NCBI GenBank assembly: GCA_003030785.1
Contig: PYVH01000027.1
Location: forward strand, 1 to 36,464
DNA: 36,464 nt
Direction: 5' to 3'
Source of the DNA: Marinobacter sp. B9-2
Lineage (GTDB): Bacteria; Pseudomonadota; Gammaproteobacteria; Pseudomonadales; Oleiphilaceae
Part shown: positions 11,756 to 19,683 of the stretch, piece after piece
Layout of the letters: every line of letters begins with the position of its first letter
Numbering within the stretch: position 1 is the first letter of the stretch
Program-made: the position numbers and the translations under genes
Notes under the pieces: model-generated
What the model saw: the letters and a program-made list of their open reading frames with translations, nothing else
Databases searched by the model: none
What the model was told of the DNA's origin: nothing

Positions 11756-12837
11756 GCACCCTCCCGGCTTTCAAAATCGATTCGCGGATCGACCAGCACA
11801 TAGGTGATATCGCTGATCAGCTTCAGGATGAGTCCCATCAGGGTGAAGATATACAGTGTGCCGAAGATCACCGGATAGTCCCGGTTCAGGGCCGCTTCAA
11901 AGCCGAGCAACCCGAGGCCGTCCAGGGAGAAAATCACTTCAATCAGGAGCGAGCCGGTAAAGAACAGGGCCACCAGAACACCGGGAAGACTGGCAATCAC
12001 AATCAGCATGGCATTCCGGAACACGTGGCCGTACAGCACTTCCTTCTGGTCCAGTCCCTTGGCCCGGGCGGTCACCACGTACTGTTTACCGATCTCGTCG
12101 AGGAACGAATTCTTGGTGAGCAGGGTCAGGGTCGCAAAACCACCAATCACATTCGCGGTAACGGGGAGAGCCAGGTGCCAGAAATAATCGCCGATTTGCT
12201 GATACCAGGTGAGTTCGTCGAAATTCGAGGAAGTCAGGCCCCGAAGCGGGAACCAGTCGAAATAACTGCCGCCGGCAAACAACACGATCAGCAGTATGGC
12301 AAACAGGAAGCCCGGGATGGCATAGCCCACCACAATGGCGGAGCTGGTCCAGACATCAAACCTGGAGCCATCGGTAACGGCCTTTCGGATACCCAGGGGG
12401 ATGGAGATGAAATAGATGATCAGTGTCGACCAGAGGCCCAGGGAAATGGACACGGGCATTTTGTCGAGGATCAGGTCGATAACGCTTTTTTCACGGAAGA
12501 AGGAATCGCCGAAGTTGAAGGTGGCGTAATCGCCGAGCATCTTGAAGAAACGCTCATGGGGCGGCTTGTCAAAGCCATACATCACTTCGATTTCTTTCAG
12601 GAGTTCATCGGGAATGCCGCGGGAGCCGCGGGTGTCGCCCGACGAATCCGCTACCTCGCCGCCGGTGCCGCCGCCCGAAGCCCGGGCCAGGGCGCTGCCG
12701 CCGTGGCCTTCCATCTCCGCAATAAGCTGCTCTACCGGGCCGCCCGGAGCGGCCTGCACGATAACAAAGTTGAGCAGCATGATCCCGATCAGCGTGGGAA
12801 TGATCAGCGCCAGCCGCCTGAGTATGTAGATGCCCAT
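11752..12837 (-). CDS. yejB: Oligopeptide ABC transporter permease YejB
   Basis: YejB is the partner permease of YejE. It has 361 residues and begins [19 protein letters not shown], the standard start of DppB/OppB-like permeases. Further helices surround the EAA loop [19 protein letters not shown]. Between the first helix and the [17 protein letters not shown] segment is a periplasmic insert of about 35 residues, very rich in Gly, Ser and Ala, which looks flexible and is probably variable between species. The gene starts 15 bases after yejA and overlaps yejE by four bases. Confidence 0.93.
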   Translation of the reverse strand: MGIYILRRLALIIPTLIGIMLLNFVIVQAAPGGPVEQLIAEMEGHGGSALARASGGGTGGEVADSSGDTRGSRGIPDELLKEIEVMYGFDKPPHERFFKMLGDYATFNFGDSFFREKSVIDLILDKMPVSISLGLWSTLIIYFISIPLGIRKAVTDGSRFDVWTSSAIVVGYAIPGFLFAILLIVLFAGGSYFDWFPLRGLTSSNFDELTWYQQIGDYFWHLALPVTANVIGGFATLTLLTKNSFLDEIGKQYVVTARAKGLDQKEVLYGHVFRNAMLIVIASLPGVLVALFFTGSLLIEVIFSLDGLGLLGFEAALNRDYPVIFGTLYIFTLMGLILKLISDITYVLVDPRIDFESREGA

Positions 12838-12852
12838 TTAGCGGGGTGTTCC

Positions 12853-14676
12853 TCAGGGCTTCGCCCACCAGTTGTCCAGATCGAAGCCGTTCTTGGGCGT
12901 CTCGGCCGGACGTTGCAGATGGTTCCAGTAGGCGACGCGGTCGCTTCTCAGGTGCCAGTGGGGAATCACATAGTGGTGGTGCAGCAGGACCCGGTCCAGG
13001 GCTCGTACCCGGTGCACCAGCTCTTCCCGGTTCGGCGCCTGAATAACCTTGCCCACCAACTCGTCGATCACCGGGTCGCTGACGCCCATGTAGTTCCGTG
13101 AGCCTTTCGCATCCACGGTTGACGAATGCCAGTATTCCCGCTGTTCGTTGCCCGGTGAATCCGACTGGCCAAACACTTGAGTGATCATGTCAAAGTCGAA
13201 TTCCCTGAGGCGCTGAATGTACTGGTTGCTGTCCACCAGGCGAACAGTGACATCAATGCCAAGGCGTCCAAGGTTGTTCTTGAAGGGCAGAACAACCCGC
13301 TCGAAACTCTTCTGGAACAGGAGAATCTCGAAGGCCAGCGGATCGCCGCTTTCGCTGTGCACCATCTTGCCATCCCGGATTTCGTACCCGGCTTTGGCGA
13401 GCAGCTCCATGGCGGTTCTCAGGTTCTGGCGCAGCCCCTGCTGCCCCTCGGTGGTGGGCGGCTGATACTCTTCGGTGAAGACATCTTCGGGAAGCTTATC
13501 CCGGTAGGGTTCCAGTATCTCAAGCTCCCGGCCTTCCGGCAGGCCCGAGGACGCCAGGTCGCTATTTTCAAAATAGCTGTCGGTGCGGGTGTACTGGTCG
13601 AAGAACAGATTCTTGTTGGCCCACTGGAAGTCGAAGCCGTAGGCCAGGGCTTCACGTACAAGCGGGTCGGAAAACACCTTGCGCCGGGTATTGAAGGCAA
13701 AACCCTGCATGCCTGATGGCCGATGGTGCTCTATCGCTTCTTTGTTGATGGTGCCGTTTTCGAACCGTTCACCGGTGTAGGCGGTCGCCCAGTTCTTGGC
13801 AGAGGATTCCAGCCGGAAATCAAAACTGCCGGCCTTGAAGGCCTCCAGGGCTACCGTGTCATCGGTGTAGTAATCGTAGGTAATCTCATCAAAGTTGAAC
13901 CGGCCGTTACGGACCCCGAGGTCTTTCGCCCAGTAGTCTTCCACCCGTTCATAGTTGATGGACCGTCCTGCTTCGAATTCACCAATCCGGTAGGGTCCGC
14001 TGCCAAGGGGCGGATTCAGGCCATTTTTGCCAAACTCACGGTCGGCCCAGTAATGCGCCGGCAATATGGGCATCTGGCCCAGGATCAGCGGCAGCTCGCG
14101 GTTGCTGGTGTCGCTGAAATCAAAACGGATGCGGCGCGGCCCCTCAACGGTGACGGAACTGACGTCGGCGTAGTAGTTGCGAAAGAAGGGGTGGCCCTTG
14201 GTGGTGAGGGTGTCGAAGGAGAACTTTACATCCTCGGCGGTGATGGCTTCGCCATCGTGGAAGCGGGCCTGTTCCCGCAGGTTGAACACCACGTAGCTGC
14301 GGTCTTCCGGGGTTTCCAGAGATTCGGCAATCAGGCCGTAGGCCGAGAAGGGCTCATCGTCGGAGGATTCCAGCAAAGTGTCGTAGAGGTAGGTGCTGAT
14401 TCCTGCCGCGGCCACGCCCCGGATATCAAAGGGGTTAAAGGAATCGAAGCCGTTGGCGACGACCGCCATTTTCAGGGTACCGCCTTTCGGGGCGTCCGGA
14501 TTCACGTAATCGAAGTGGCTGAAACCTGCCGGGTATTTGGTTTCGCCGTGCATGGCAATGCCATGGGTTGGCATTGCCTCTTCGGCGACGGAAAACGGAG
14601 AGATGAGCGGTGTGGCAATAATCGCCAGAACTGAAAAAAACGACGTAAGGGATGAGGCTTTCCGTGTTCTTGTCAT
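12853..14676 (-). CDS. yejA: Oligopeptide ABC transporter substrate-binding protein YejA
   Basis: YejA is a periplasmic binding protein of the SBP_bac_5 (DppA/OppA) family. The 607-residue precursor has a signal peptide with two Arg/Lys near the start, a hydrophobic core at about 11-27 and probable cleavage near SVAEEA. The mature start HGIAMHGETKYPAGFSHFDYV (given as two blocks, HGIAMHGETKYP and AGFSHFDYV) and the segment PDAPKGGTLKMAV are typical of YejA. In E. coli the transporter imports microcin C; alpha-proteobacterial homologues are reported to import peptidoglycan-derived peptides. The start lies only 12 bases after the mltD stop, so the importer genes probably follow mltD on one mRNA. 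Confidence 0.93.
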   Translation of the reverse strand: MTRTRKASSLTSFFSVLAIIATPLISPFSVAEEAMPTHGIAMHGETKYPAGFSHFDYVNPDAPKGGTLKMAVVANGFDSFNPFDIRGVAAAGISTYLYDTLLESSDDEPFSAYGLIAESLETPEDRSYVVFNLREQARFHDGEAITAEDVKFSFDTLTTKGHPFFRNYYADVSSVTVEGPRRIRFDFSDTSNRELPLILGQMPILPAHYWADREFGKNGLNPPLGSGPYRIGEFEAGRSINYERVEDYWAKDLGVRNGRFNFDEITYDYYTDDTVALEAFKAGSFDFRLESSAKNWATAYTGERFENGTINKEAIEHHRPSGMQGFAFNTRRKVFSDPLVREALAYGFDFQWANKNLFFDQYTRTDSYFENSDLASSGLPEGRELEILEPYRDKLPEDVFTEEYQPPTTEGQQGLRQNLRTAMELLAKAGYEIRDGKMVHSESGDPLAFEILLFQKSFERVVLPFKNNLGRLGIDVTVRLVDSNQYIQRLREFDFDMITQVFGQSDSPGNEQREYWHSSTVDAKGSRNYMGVSDPVIDELVGKVIQAPNREELVHRVRALDRVLLHHHYVIPHWHLRSDRVAYWNHLQRPAETPKNGFDLDNWWAKP

Positions 14677-14688
14677 AAGTCTCGCACG

Positions 14689-16389
14689 TCAGGGACTGTT
14701 TCGGATATCAACGTAGAGTACCAGACTTTGCCCGGGTTGCAGATAACGGGCGGTATTCAGGTCGTTCCAGCTTGCGATGTCCCGCACATTCACGGAAAAC
14801 CGGCTGGCAATCCGGGCCAGGGAGTCGCCTTTGCGCACCCGGTAGCCAACCTTCCGGACCATCGCTTCTCCGCGGCCACTGTTGGCGGCCACTACGGTGG
14901 GTTGAGTGGTCTTGGACCAGATAACCAGTTCCTTGCCGGGGATGAGGGGGTCGCCGGGCGCCATGCCATTCCAGGCAGCAACTTCACGCACCGAAACCCG
15001 ATGTTCCCGGGCGATATCCCAAAAGGTATCGCCTTTGCGAACCGTGTAGCGCACCTTGTTGCCGTTACGTTTCCGGTCCTGCTTGCGCTCAAGCCGCTGG
15101 GAGGCACTGAGGGCGTAGGCATCGCTGCCCTTGGAGGCTGAGGGGATCATCAGGCGTTGGCCAATCCGGATCAGGTCACTGTTCAGGTTGTTGACCTGCT
15201 GGAGTACGGACGGCGTTGTCGAGAATTTACGGGAAATCGAATTCAGGCTGTCGCCGGACTGAACCTCATAATTACGCCAGGAAACTCGCTGATCGGCGGG
15301 AATCTTCGCCAGTGCCGTGCGGAAGGTTTCAGCGTTCTGAACCGGGACCAACAACCGGTGAGGGCCGTCCGGTGAGGTTGCCCAGCGATTGTAGGAAGGG
15401 TTGAGCAGGTAAATCTCATCAACGTCCACGCCCGCCAATTCAGCCGCCTGGGCAAGATCCAGCTGGGAGCCCGTGTCAACGATCTCGAAAAAGGGCTCGT
15501 CTTTCAGCGAGGGCAACTCGATGCCATAGGCCTCGGGATCATCAAATATCTTCGCCAGCGCGATCAGCTTGGGGACGTAATGACGGGTTTCCCTCGGGAG
15601 ATGCAGGGACCAGAAGTCCGTCGGCTTGTTGCTGTTCCGGTTGCGACGCATGGCGCTTGAGACCGTTCCGCCACCGCTGTTGTAAGCGGCCAGGGCGAGG
15701 GTGTGGTCGCCATCAAAACGGTTGGCAAGGCGATCCAGATAGGTCAGGGCGGCGTCGGTGGCGGCGATAACATCCCGACGCTCGTCGTGCCACCAGCTCT
15801 GGGTGAGGCCGAAATACTTTCCGGTCGACGGAATGAATTGCCAGAGGCCCGCGGCCCGGCCGTGGGAATAGGCGAAAGGATCAAACGCGCTTTCCACAAT
15901 GGGCAGCAGCGCATATTCAGCGGGGAGGCCGCGCTTTTCGGTCTCGTTAACAATGTAATGCAGGTAACGGCTGCCCCGTTCAACCACCCGGTCGATGTAG
16001 TTCGGGTGGCGGGCATACCAGTTTAGCTGGTCCCGCACGCGCTCGTTGTCGATGTCATGGTCCAGCACAAATCCCGACCGGAGTCTGGTCCAGAGATCCT
16101 GCTCAACCACCTCTTCTTCTGCGTCTTTCTGGACCGGATTGTCGAGCTTCTCCCGGGCGTCCCTGGCGGCCACCTTCAGTTCCGGTGCAATGGCCTCATC
16201 GAGGGGTTCGTTACGGGCAGCATCGCCGTTTTCACCGGTCTCAACAGCCTTCTTCAGCCCCTCATCACCTGCGGCAACAGTGACTTCCTGTGTGTTCAGC
16301 GGGTTTTCCTCACCCTGACTGATCAGGCTACTGCAGCCACTTGCGAGGGCTCCGGTAAAAAACAACAACGACAATCGTCCTACCGACAT
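14689..16389 (-). CDS. mltD: Membrane-bound lytic transglycosylase D with three LysM domains
   Basis: MltD cleaves peptidoglycan glycan strands, leaving 1,6-anhydromuramic acid ends. The 566-residue protein is a lipoprotein, with lipobox LASG before Cys19. An acidic, low-complexity linker of about 75 residues follows. The SLT domain includes the catalytic Glu166 in LLPIVESAFDP and the motif AAGLWQFIPSTGKYFGL, then AAYNSGGG. Three LysM glycan-binding repeats lie at about 373-416, 447-491 and 515-560. E. coli MltD is usually described with two, so the third is a modest extension. In the leader, TTCAGA-G-TCTGAA lies between GCCGG and CCGGC (16414-16440), a possible hairpin. The gene sits 12 bases upstream of yejA. 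Confidence 0.94.
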   Translation of the reverse strand: MSVGRLSLLFFTGALASGCSSLISQGEENPLNTQEVTVAAGDEGLKKAVETGENGDAARNEPLDEAIAPELKVAARDAREKLDNPVQKDAEEEVVEQDLWTRLRSGFVLDHDIDNERVRDQLNWYARHPNYIDRVVERGSRYLHYIVNETEKRGLPAEYALLPIVESAFDPFAYSHGRAAGLWQFIPSTGKYFGLTQSWWHDERRDVIAATDAALTYLDRLANRFDGDHTLALAAYNSGGGTVSSAMRRNRNSNKPTDFWSLHLPRETRHYVPKLIALAKIFDDPEAYGIELPSLKDEPFFEIVDTGSQLDLAQAAELAGVDVDEIYLLNPSYNRWATSPDGPHRLLVPVQNAETFRTALAKIPADQRVSWRNYEVQSGDSLNSISRKFSTTPSVLQQVNNLNSDLIRIGQRLMIPSASKGSDAYALSASQRLERKQDRKRNGNKVRYTVRKGDTFWDIAREHRVSVREVAAWNGMAPGDPLIPGKELVIWSKTTQPTVVAANSGRGEAMVRKVGYRVRKGDSLARIASRFSVNVRDIASWNDLNTARYLQPGQSLVLYVDIRNSP

Positions 16390-16474
16390 AAAGACATCCG
16401 GTTACAGGTTGAAGCCGGATTCAGAGTCTGAAAAACCGGCATATTGAACAATTTACGGTCACAAAGTTGAAACG

Positions 16475-16504
16475 ATTCTATGGGACCGCTTTTCAAAGGG
16501 TCAA
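16475..16504 (-). promoter_or_regulatory. Candidate sigma-70 promoter for mltD-yejABEF
   Basis: On the - strand, TTGACC (16499-16504) and TAGAAT (16475-16480) are separated by 18 bases. The -10 is about 85 bases before the mltD ATG, and the transcript would include the hairpin at 16414-16440. No comparable promoter is evident before yejA, yejB, yejE or yejF. Confidence 0.5.
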
Positions 16505-16557
16505 GAAACCTCTCGTTACGGCTCTGAGAGGATTTGTTAAGTGCGTATCGCCGGGCG

Positions 16558-17352
16558 TCAGAAGTTGTCCTTGCCGTGGCGAACTGCCGCAAAAATGGCG
16601 TCATCGGAATCTGCCGGCAATCCATGACTGGCGCAGTAGGTACGGGCAGAGTCCACCACCGCCGGGTCGTCCCAACGCAGGAAGGGATTCAGCCGCTTTT
16701 CATTTTCGAGCACCGAGGGGACGGTTGGTTTTCCGGCATCGCGGGCGTCCTGACACTGCTGCTCGAAGTCCCGGAGCCCGTCATCTTCCGGCAACCAGCT
16801 ACGGGCGAATCGGAGGTTCGCGAGCGTGTATTCATGGGCACAGTAAACGGCGGTTTTCCCTGGCAGGGCCCGCAGCGTCTGCAGGGATTGGCGCATCTGC
16901 TCGGGCGAGCCCTCGAACAGGCGGCCGCAACCACAGACAAAGAGAGTATCGCCACAGAACAGGACCGGCCGGCCTTCAACCTCGACATCGGTGAAATAGG
17001 CAATATGGTCCAGAGTATGGCCTGGCACGCCCAGAACCTGGAAAGTTATGTCTTCCCAGATCACCTCATCGCCGGGGTGAACCAGATTGGTGCTGCCTTT
17101 GAACGGCGACTCGGCGGGGCCGGTCACACGGCAATCCGGAAAACGGGAGACCAGCTCTTTTACACCACCAACGTGATCCGGGTGGTGATGGGTCACCAGG
17201 ATGGTATCCAGGGTCAGTCCGTTCTCGGCCAGGTGGTCCAGGACTGGTTGGGCCTGCCCGGGGTCCACAATCAGCGCTTTATCGCTGGAGGGGTCGGAAA
17301 GACACCAGATATAGTTGTCACTGAACGCGGGTATGGCGGAAATGGTCAGCAT
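16558..17352 (-). CDS. gloB: Hydroxyacylglutathione hydrolase (glyoxalase II)
   Basis: GloB hydrolyses S-lactoylglutathione to lactate and glutathione, the second step of methylglyoxal detoxification. The 264-residue protein is a metallo-beta-lactamase fold enzyme. The metal motif [10 protein letters not shown] is at residues 54-63, [17 protein letters not shown] carries the bridging Asp, and [13 protein letters not shown] carries a later His ligand and substrate contacts. The C-terminal helical domain with NPFLRW is present. The start at 17352 matches the family; eight further codons are open upstream but not conserved. The gene diverges from the YafS-like methyltransferase gene. Confidence 0.95.
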   Translation of the reverse strand: MLTISAIPAFSDNYIWCLSDPSSDKALIVDPGQAQPVLDHLAENGLTLDTILVTHHHPDHVGGVKELVSRFPDCRVTGPAESPFKGSTNLVHPGDEVIWEDITFQVLGVPGHTLDHIAYFTDVEVEGRPVLFCGDTLFVCGCGRLFEGSPEQMRQSLQTLRALPGKTAVYCAHEYTLANLRFARSWLPEDDGLRDFEQQCQDARDAGKPTVPSVLENEKRLNPFLRWDDPAVVDSARTYCASHGLPADSDDAIFAAVRHGKDNF

Positions 17353-17383
17353 AGGGGCCCCACATGTGCGTATCAAATGTGAC

Positions 17384-17392
17384 TGATATGAT
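17384..17392 (+). promoter_or_regulatory. Candidate extended -10 promoter for the methyltransferase-rnhA-dnaQ genes
   Basis: TGATATGAT is an extended -10 element (TGn plus TATGAT) about 60 bases before the methyltransferase start. No clear -35 is seen, which is acceptable for extended -10 promoters. A CACATGTG palindrome lies at 17371-17378, between it and gloB. Confidence 0.45.
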
Positions 17393-17409
17393 AGAGCATT
17401 AAATACAAG

Positions 17410-17430
17410 GCCCCAACCTCAGGTTCGGGC
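17410..17430 (+). promoter_or_regulatory. Hairpin just before the methyltransferase ribosome binding site
   Basis: GCCCCAACC and GGTTCGGGC pair around TCA with one C-C mismatch. The ribosome binding site GGGGAG begins three bases after the 3' arm. The fold could limit ribosome access or protect the mRNA end. This is inference from base pairing only. Confidence 0.4.
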
Positions 17431-17449
17431 TTCGGGGAGTGGCGCATTG

Positions 17450-18244
17450 GTGAGTGAATCCGACGCAGTTGATTTTTCTGCCAGGCATGAAAGCTTTGAA
17501 CGCTGGTTCCAGACCCCTCTGGGCCGGTCTTTGCTGGCGGACCAGAGGCGGTTTGTGGACGCGGAACTTCAGCATCTGACCGGTGCCAGACAGTTGCAGG
17601 TGGGGATTAGCCATCGGCTTCCACTGGCGACGGGCACGGATTTCTCCCAGAAGATCATGACAACACCCCGGTGGAATCCCCACATACCCGACGGTGTTGC
17701 CATCTGCGATGCCGATGAGCTGGCCTTTCCCGGGGACTCCATGGATCTCGTTGTGCTGCACCATACCGCAGACTTTTCACCTTACCCCCACCAGGTAATC
17801 CGGGAGGCTGCGCGGGTACTCCGGGGAGAGGGCACCATGGCGTTGATTGGCTTCAACCCGCTCAGCCTCTGGGGTGCACGAAAGCTGATTTCCAGAAGCA
17901 ACGAAGGCCCCTGGGGCGGACGGTTCCTGCTGCGGGGTCGCATGGAAGACTGGCTGCACCTGTTGGGTTTCAATGTTGAAGCCTCCGTTACCCGGTTTTT
18001 CAGAACGCCCCTGCAACGAAGCGGTCGCAAGGCCGTCAGTCGGGTTGACGCCCGCCTTTCGGGAAACCGGTTCCTGCCAGTGGGTGCCTATTACTGTATC
18101 CTTGCCAAAAAACGCGTGCATGCCCGGCTTCCGAGGCGGCCCGTCTGGCGACAGAGCAAGGTCATGACCCTGCCGGGCACCGGAACGGTGGGCGCTTCAC
18201 GTGGCTGCAGTCGTAACGGCTCACCCGTTAACAGGTTGAAGTAA
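17450..18244 (+). CDS. YafS-like class I SAM-dependent methyltransferase
   Basis: The substrate is unknown. The protein matches the Methyltransf_11 type around [16 protein letters not shown] and [20 protein letters not shown], which hold the strand 4-5 region. The glycine-rich SAM motif I expected near residue 45 is degenerate (LQVGISHR). After the core it has the [11 protein letters not shown] segment found in YafS-like proteins. The C-terminus is basic. GGGGAG lies 10 bases before the GTG at 17450; a TTG at 17447 is equally possible. Its place between gloB and rnhA-dnaQ matches yafS in E. coli and a similar gene in Pseudomonas. The neighbourhood says nothing firm about its target. Confidence 0.85.
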   Translation: MSESDAVDFSARHESFERWFQTPLGRSLLADQRRFVDAELQHLTGARQLQVGISHRLPLATGTDFSQKIMTTPRWNPHIPDGVAICDADELAFPGDSMDLVVLHHTADFSPYPHQVIREAARVLRGEGTMALIGFNPLSLWGARKLISRSNEGPWGGRFLLRGRMEDWLHLLGFNVEASVTRFFRTPLQRSGRKAVSRVDARLSGNRFLPVGAYYCILAKKRVHARLPRRPVWRQSKVMTLPGTGTVGASRGCSRNGSPVNRLK

Positions 18245-18272
18245 CTTATCAATAACCGAACCAGGAGACCGA

Positions 18273-18716
18273 ATGGCCGGTAAGGTAACCCTTTATACTG
18301 ATGGCGCCTGCAAGGGCAATCCCGGCCCTGGCGGCTGGGGCGTGGTCTTGCGCTATGGCGATAACCGCAAAACCCTGCACGGCGGCGAGGCACAGACCAC
18401 CAACAACCGGATGGAACTTATGGCGGCCATCCGGGGCCTCGAGGCCTTGAAACGCCCCTGCGAGGTGGAACTGTTCACCGATTCCCAGTATGTCCGCAAA
18501 GGCATCACCGAATGGATGTCGGGCTGGAAGCGCAATGGCTGGAAGACATCGGCGAAGAAGCCGGTGAAAAACGAGGATCTCTGGCGTGAGCTGGATTCGG
18601 AAGTGGCCCGGCACAAGATCAACTGGCACTGGGTAAAAGGGCACTCGGGTGTTCCTGACAACGAGTTGGCGGATGAACTCGCCAATCGTGGGGTTGAAGA
18701 GCTTGCAAACGCATAA
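18273..18716 (+). CDS. rnhA: Ribonuclease HI
   Basis: RNase HI degrades the RNA strand of RNA-DNA hybrids, such as R-loops and replication primers. The 147-residue protein has the full acidic catalytic set at the E. coli numbers: Asp10 in [16 protein letters not shown], Glu48 in NNRMELMA, Asp70 in FTDSQYV and Asp134 in NELADELA. His124 is also present in WVKGHSG. The basic handle region [16 protein letters not shown] that binds hybrid is intact. It starts 28 bases after the methyltransferase gene and is followed by dnaQ 38 bases later. In E. coli rnhA and dnaQ are divergent, but here they run in the same direction. Confidence 0.97.
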   Translation: MAGKVTLYTDGACKGNPGPGGWGVVLRYGDNRKTLHGGEAQTTNNRMELMAAIRGLEALKRPCEVELFTDSQYVRKGITEWMSGWKRNGWKTSAKKPVKNEDLWRELDSEVARHKINWHWVKGHSGVPDNELADELANRGVEELANA

Positions 18717-18754
18717 ACGTTTTACCGACACACGCAGATAATCGGGTACAGGTA

Positions 18755-19465
18755 ATGAGACAGATCGTACTGGATACAGAAACCACGGGCATCGACCCGG
18801 CCGAGGGGCATCGGATCATCGAGATCGGCTGTGTGGAACTTATGGAGCGCCAACTCACTGGGCGGAACTATCACGTCTACATCAATCCAGACCGGGAAGT
18901 TGAGGCTGAAGCCATAACCGTTCACGGCATCACCAACGAGTTTCTGGCCGACAAGCCGCGATTTGCCGAGATCGCAGACGAATTTTTTGAGTTCATCAAG
19001 GGGGCCGAACTGGTTATCCATAATGCCGCGTTCGACGTTGGCTTTATGGATTCTGAATTCGCCCGCCTGAAGCCGGTGCGAAAGACCGCCGACCACTGCG
19101 GCATTGTCGACTCCCTCGCCATTGCAAGAGCCCGACATCCGGGCCAGAAGAACAACCTGGATGCCCTGTGCAAGCGCTACGGCGTGGATAACAGCAACCG
19201 GGACCTGCACGGCGCCTTGCTGGATGCGGAGATCCTGGCCGACGTCTATCTGCTGCTGACCGGCGGCCAGACAGCCCTGTCGCTGGACGCCAATGCCGAG
19301 AACGGTGGGGGCAACGGTGGAATCCGGCGACTTCCGGAGGACCGGGAATCGCTTTCAGTCGTTCGCGCTTCCGCGGCCGAAAGCGAAGCCCACGAGGAGT
19401 TCATGTCCATGCTCGAAAAACAGGCGGGCGAAACGGTGTGGGGCAAACTCCAGAGCGTGGAATGA
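18755..19465 (+). CDS. dnaQ: DNA polymerase III epsilon subunit (proofreading exonuclease)
   Basis: DnaQ is the 3'-5' exonuclease of the replicative polymerase core. The 236-residue protein has the DEDDh catalytic residues Asp7 and Glu9 (LDTETTGI), Asp94 (HNAAFDVGFM), and His152 and Asp157 (HGALLDAEIL). QTALSL at 172-177 lies where E. coli has its sliding-clamp-binding motif QTSMAF. A Gly/Asn-rich linker follows, and the last 40 residues (EEFMSMLEKQAGETVWGKL) resemble the tail that binds the alpha subunit. No hairpin with a T-run follows directly; the first inverted repeats lie 80 bases downstream in the fimL leader. Confidence 0.95.
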   Translation: MRQIVLDTETTGIDPAEGHRIIEIGCVELMERQLTGRNYHVYINPDREVEAEAITVHGITNEFLADKPRFAEIADEFFEFIKGAELVIHNAAFDVGFMDSEFARLKPVRKTADHCGIVDSLAIARARHPGQKNNLDALCKRYGVDNSNRDLHGALLDAEILADVYLLLTGGQTALSLDANAENGGGNGGIRRLPEDRESLSVVRASAAESEAHEEFMSMLEKQAGETVWGKLQSVE

Positions 19466-19506
19466 GAACTGGGTCAGCCTGTACCAAATGTTACATTCCG
19501 CCTTTC

Positions 19507-19534
19507 TTGAGGTACTTGAGTTTTATGTTATAAG
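19507..19534 (+). promoter_or_regulatory. Candidate sigma-70 promoter for fimL
   Basis: TTGAGG (19507-19512) and TATAAG (19529-19534) are separated by 16 bases, in a locally AT-rich stretch after dnaQ. Transcription from here would give a leader of about 140 bases, holding all the inverted repeats listed next. Confidence 0.5.
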
Positions 19535-19542
19535 TAATGATA

Positions 19543-19632
19543 AGTTCGCCAGTTTTTTGCGAACTGGCTTTGGCCGGAAAAGGGGTTAACCGGCCCAGAA
19601 CAAAAAGGCCTGGTCCGCTATTGCCGGACCAG
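19543..19632 (+). other. Hairpin-rich leader upstream of fimL
   Basis: Four inverted repeats are packed into 90 bases. AGTTCGC/GCGAACT (19543-19549 and 19559-19565) and GCCAGTT/AACTGGC (19548-19554 and 19562-19568) share bases, so only one can form at a time. They enclose a run of six T. Then GGCCGG/CCGGCC (19572-19577 and 19590-19595) and a perfect 8-bp CTGGTCCG/CGGACCAG (19610-19617 and 19625-19632, loop CTATTGC) follow. The first pair could be a weak terminator for dnaQ; the set could also be a regulatory 5' leader. The fimL RBS GGGAAG lies 45 bases downstream. Confidence 0.55.
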
Positions 19633-19683
19633 TGACCACCAAAGAGGATGCGGTAGTCTCCGCAACATTAACGGGAAGCGTTT

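Noticed and set aside
11614-13101. 495-codon + strand frame over yejE-yejB-yejA
   Set aside because: It is antisense to three conserved transporter genes and its product is a Gly/Gln/His-rich sequence typical of shadow frames.
16509-16531. CCTCTC/GAGAGG hairpin upstream of mltD, possible gloB terminator
   Set aside because: The arms are only 6 bp with an 11-base loop, and no T-run follows on the - strand, so it was not listed as a terminator.
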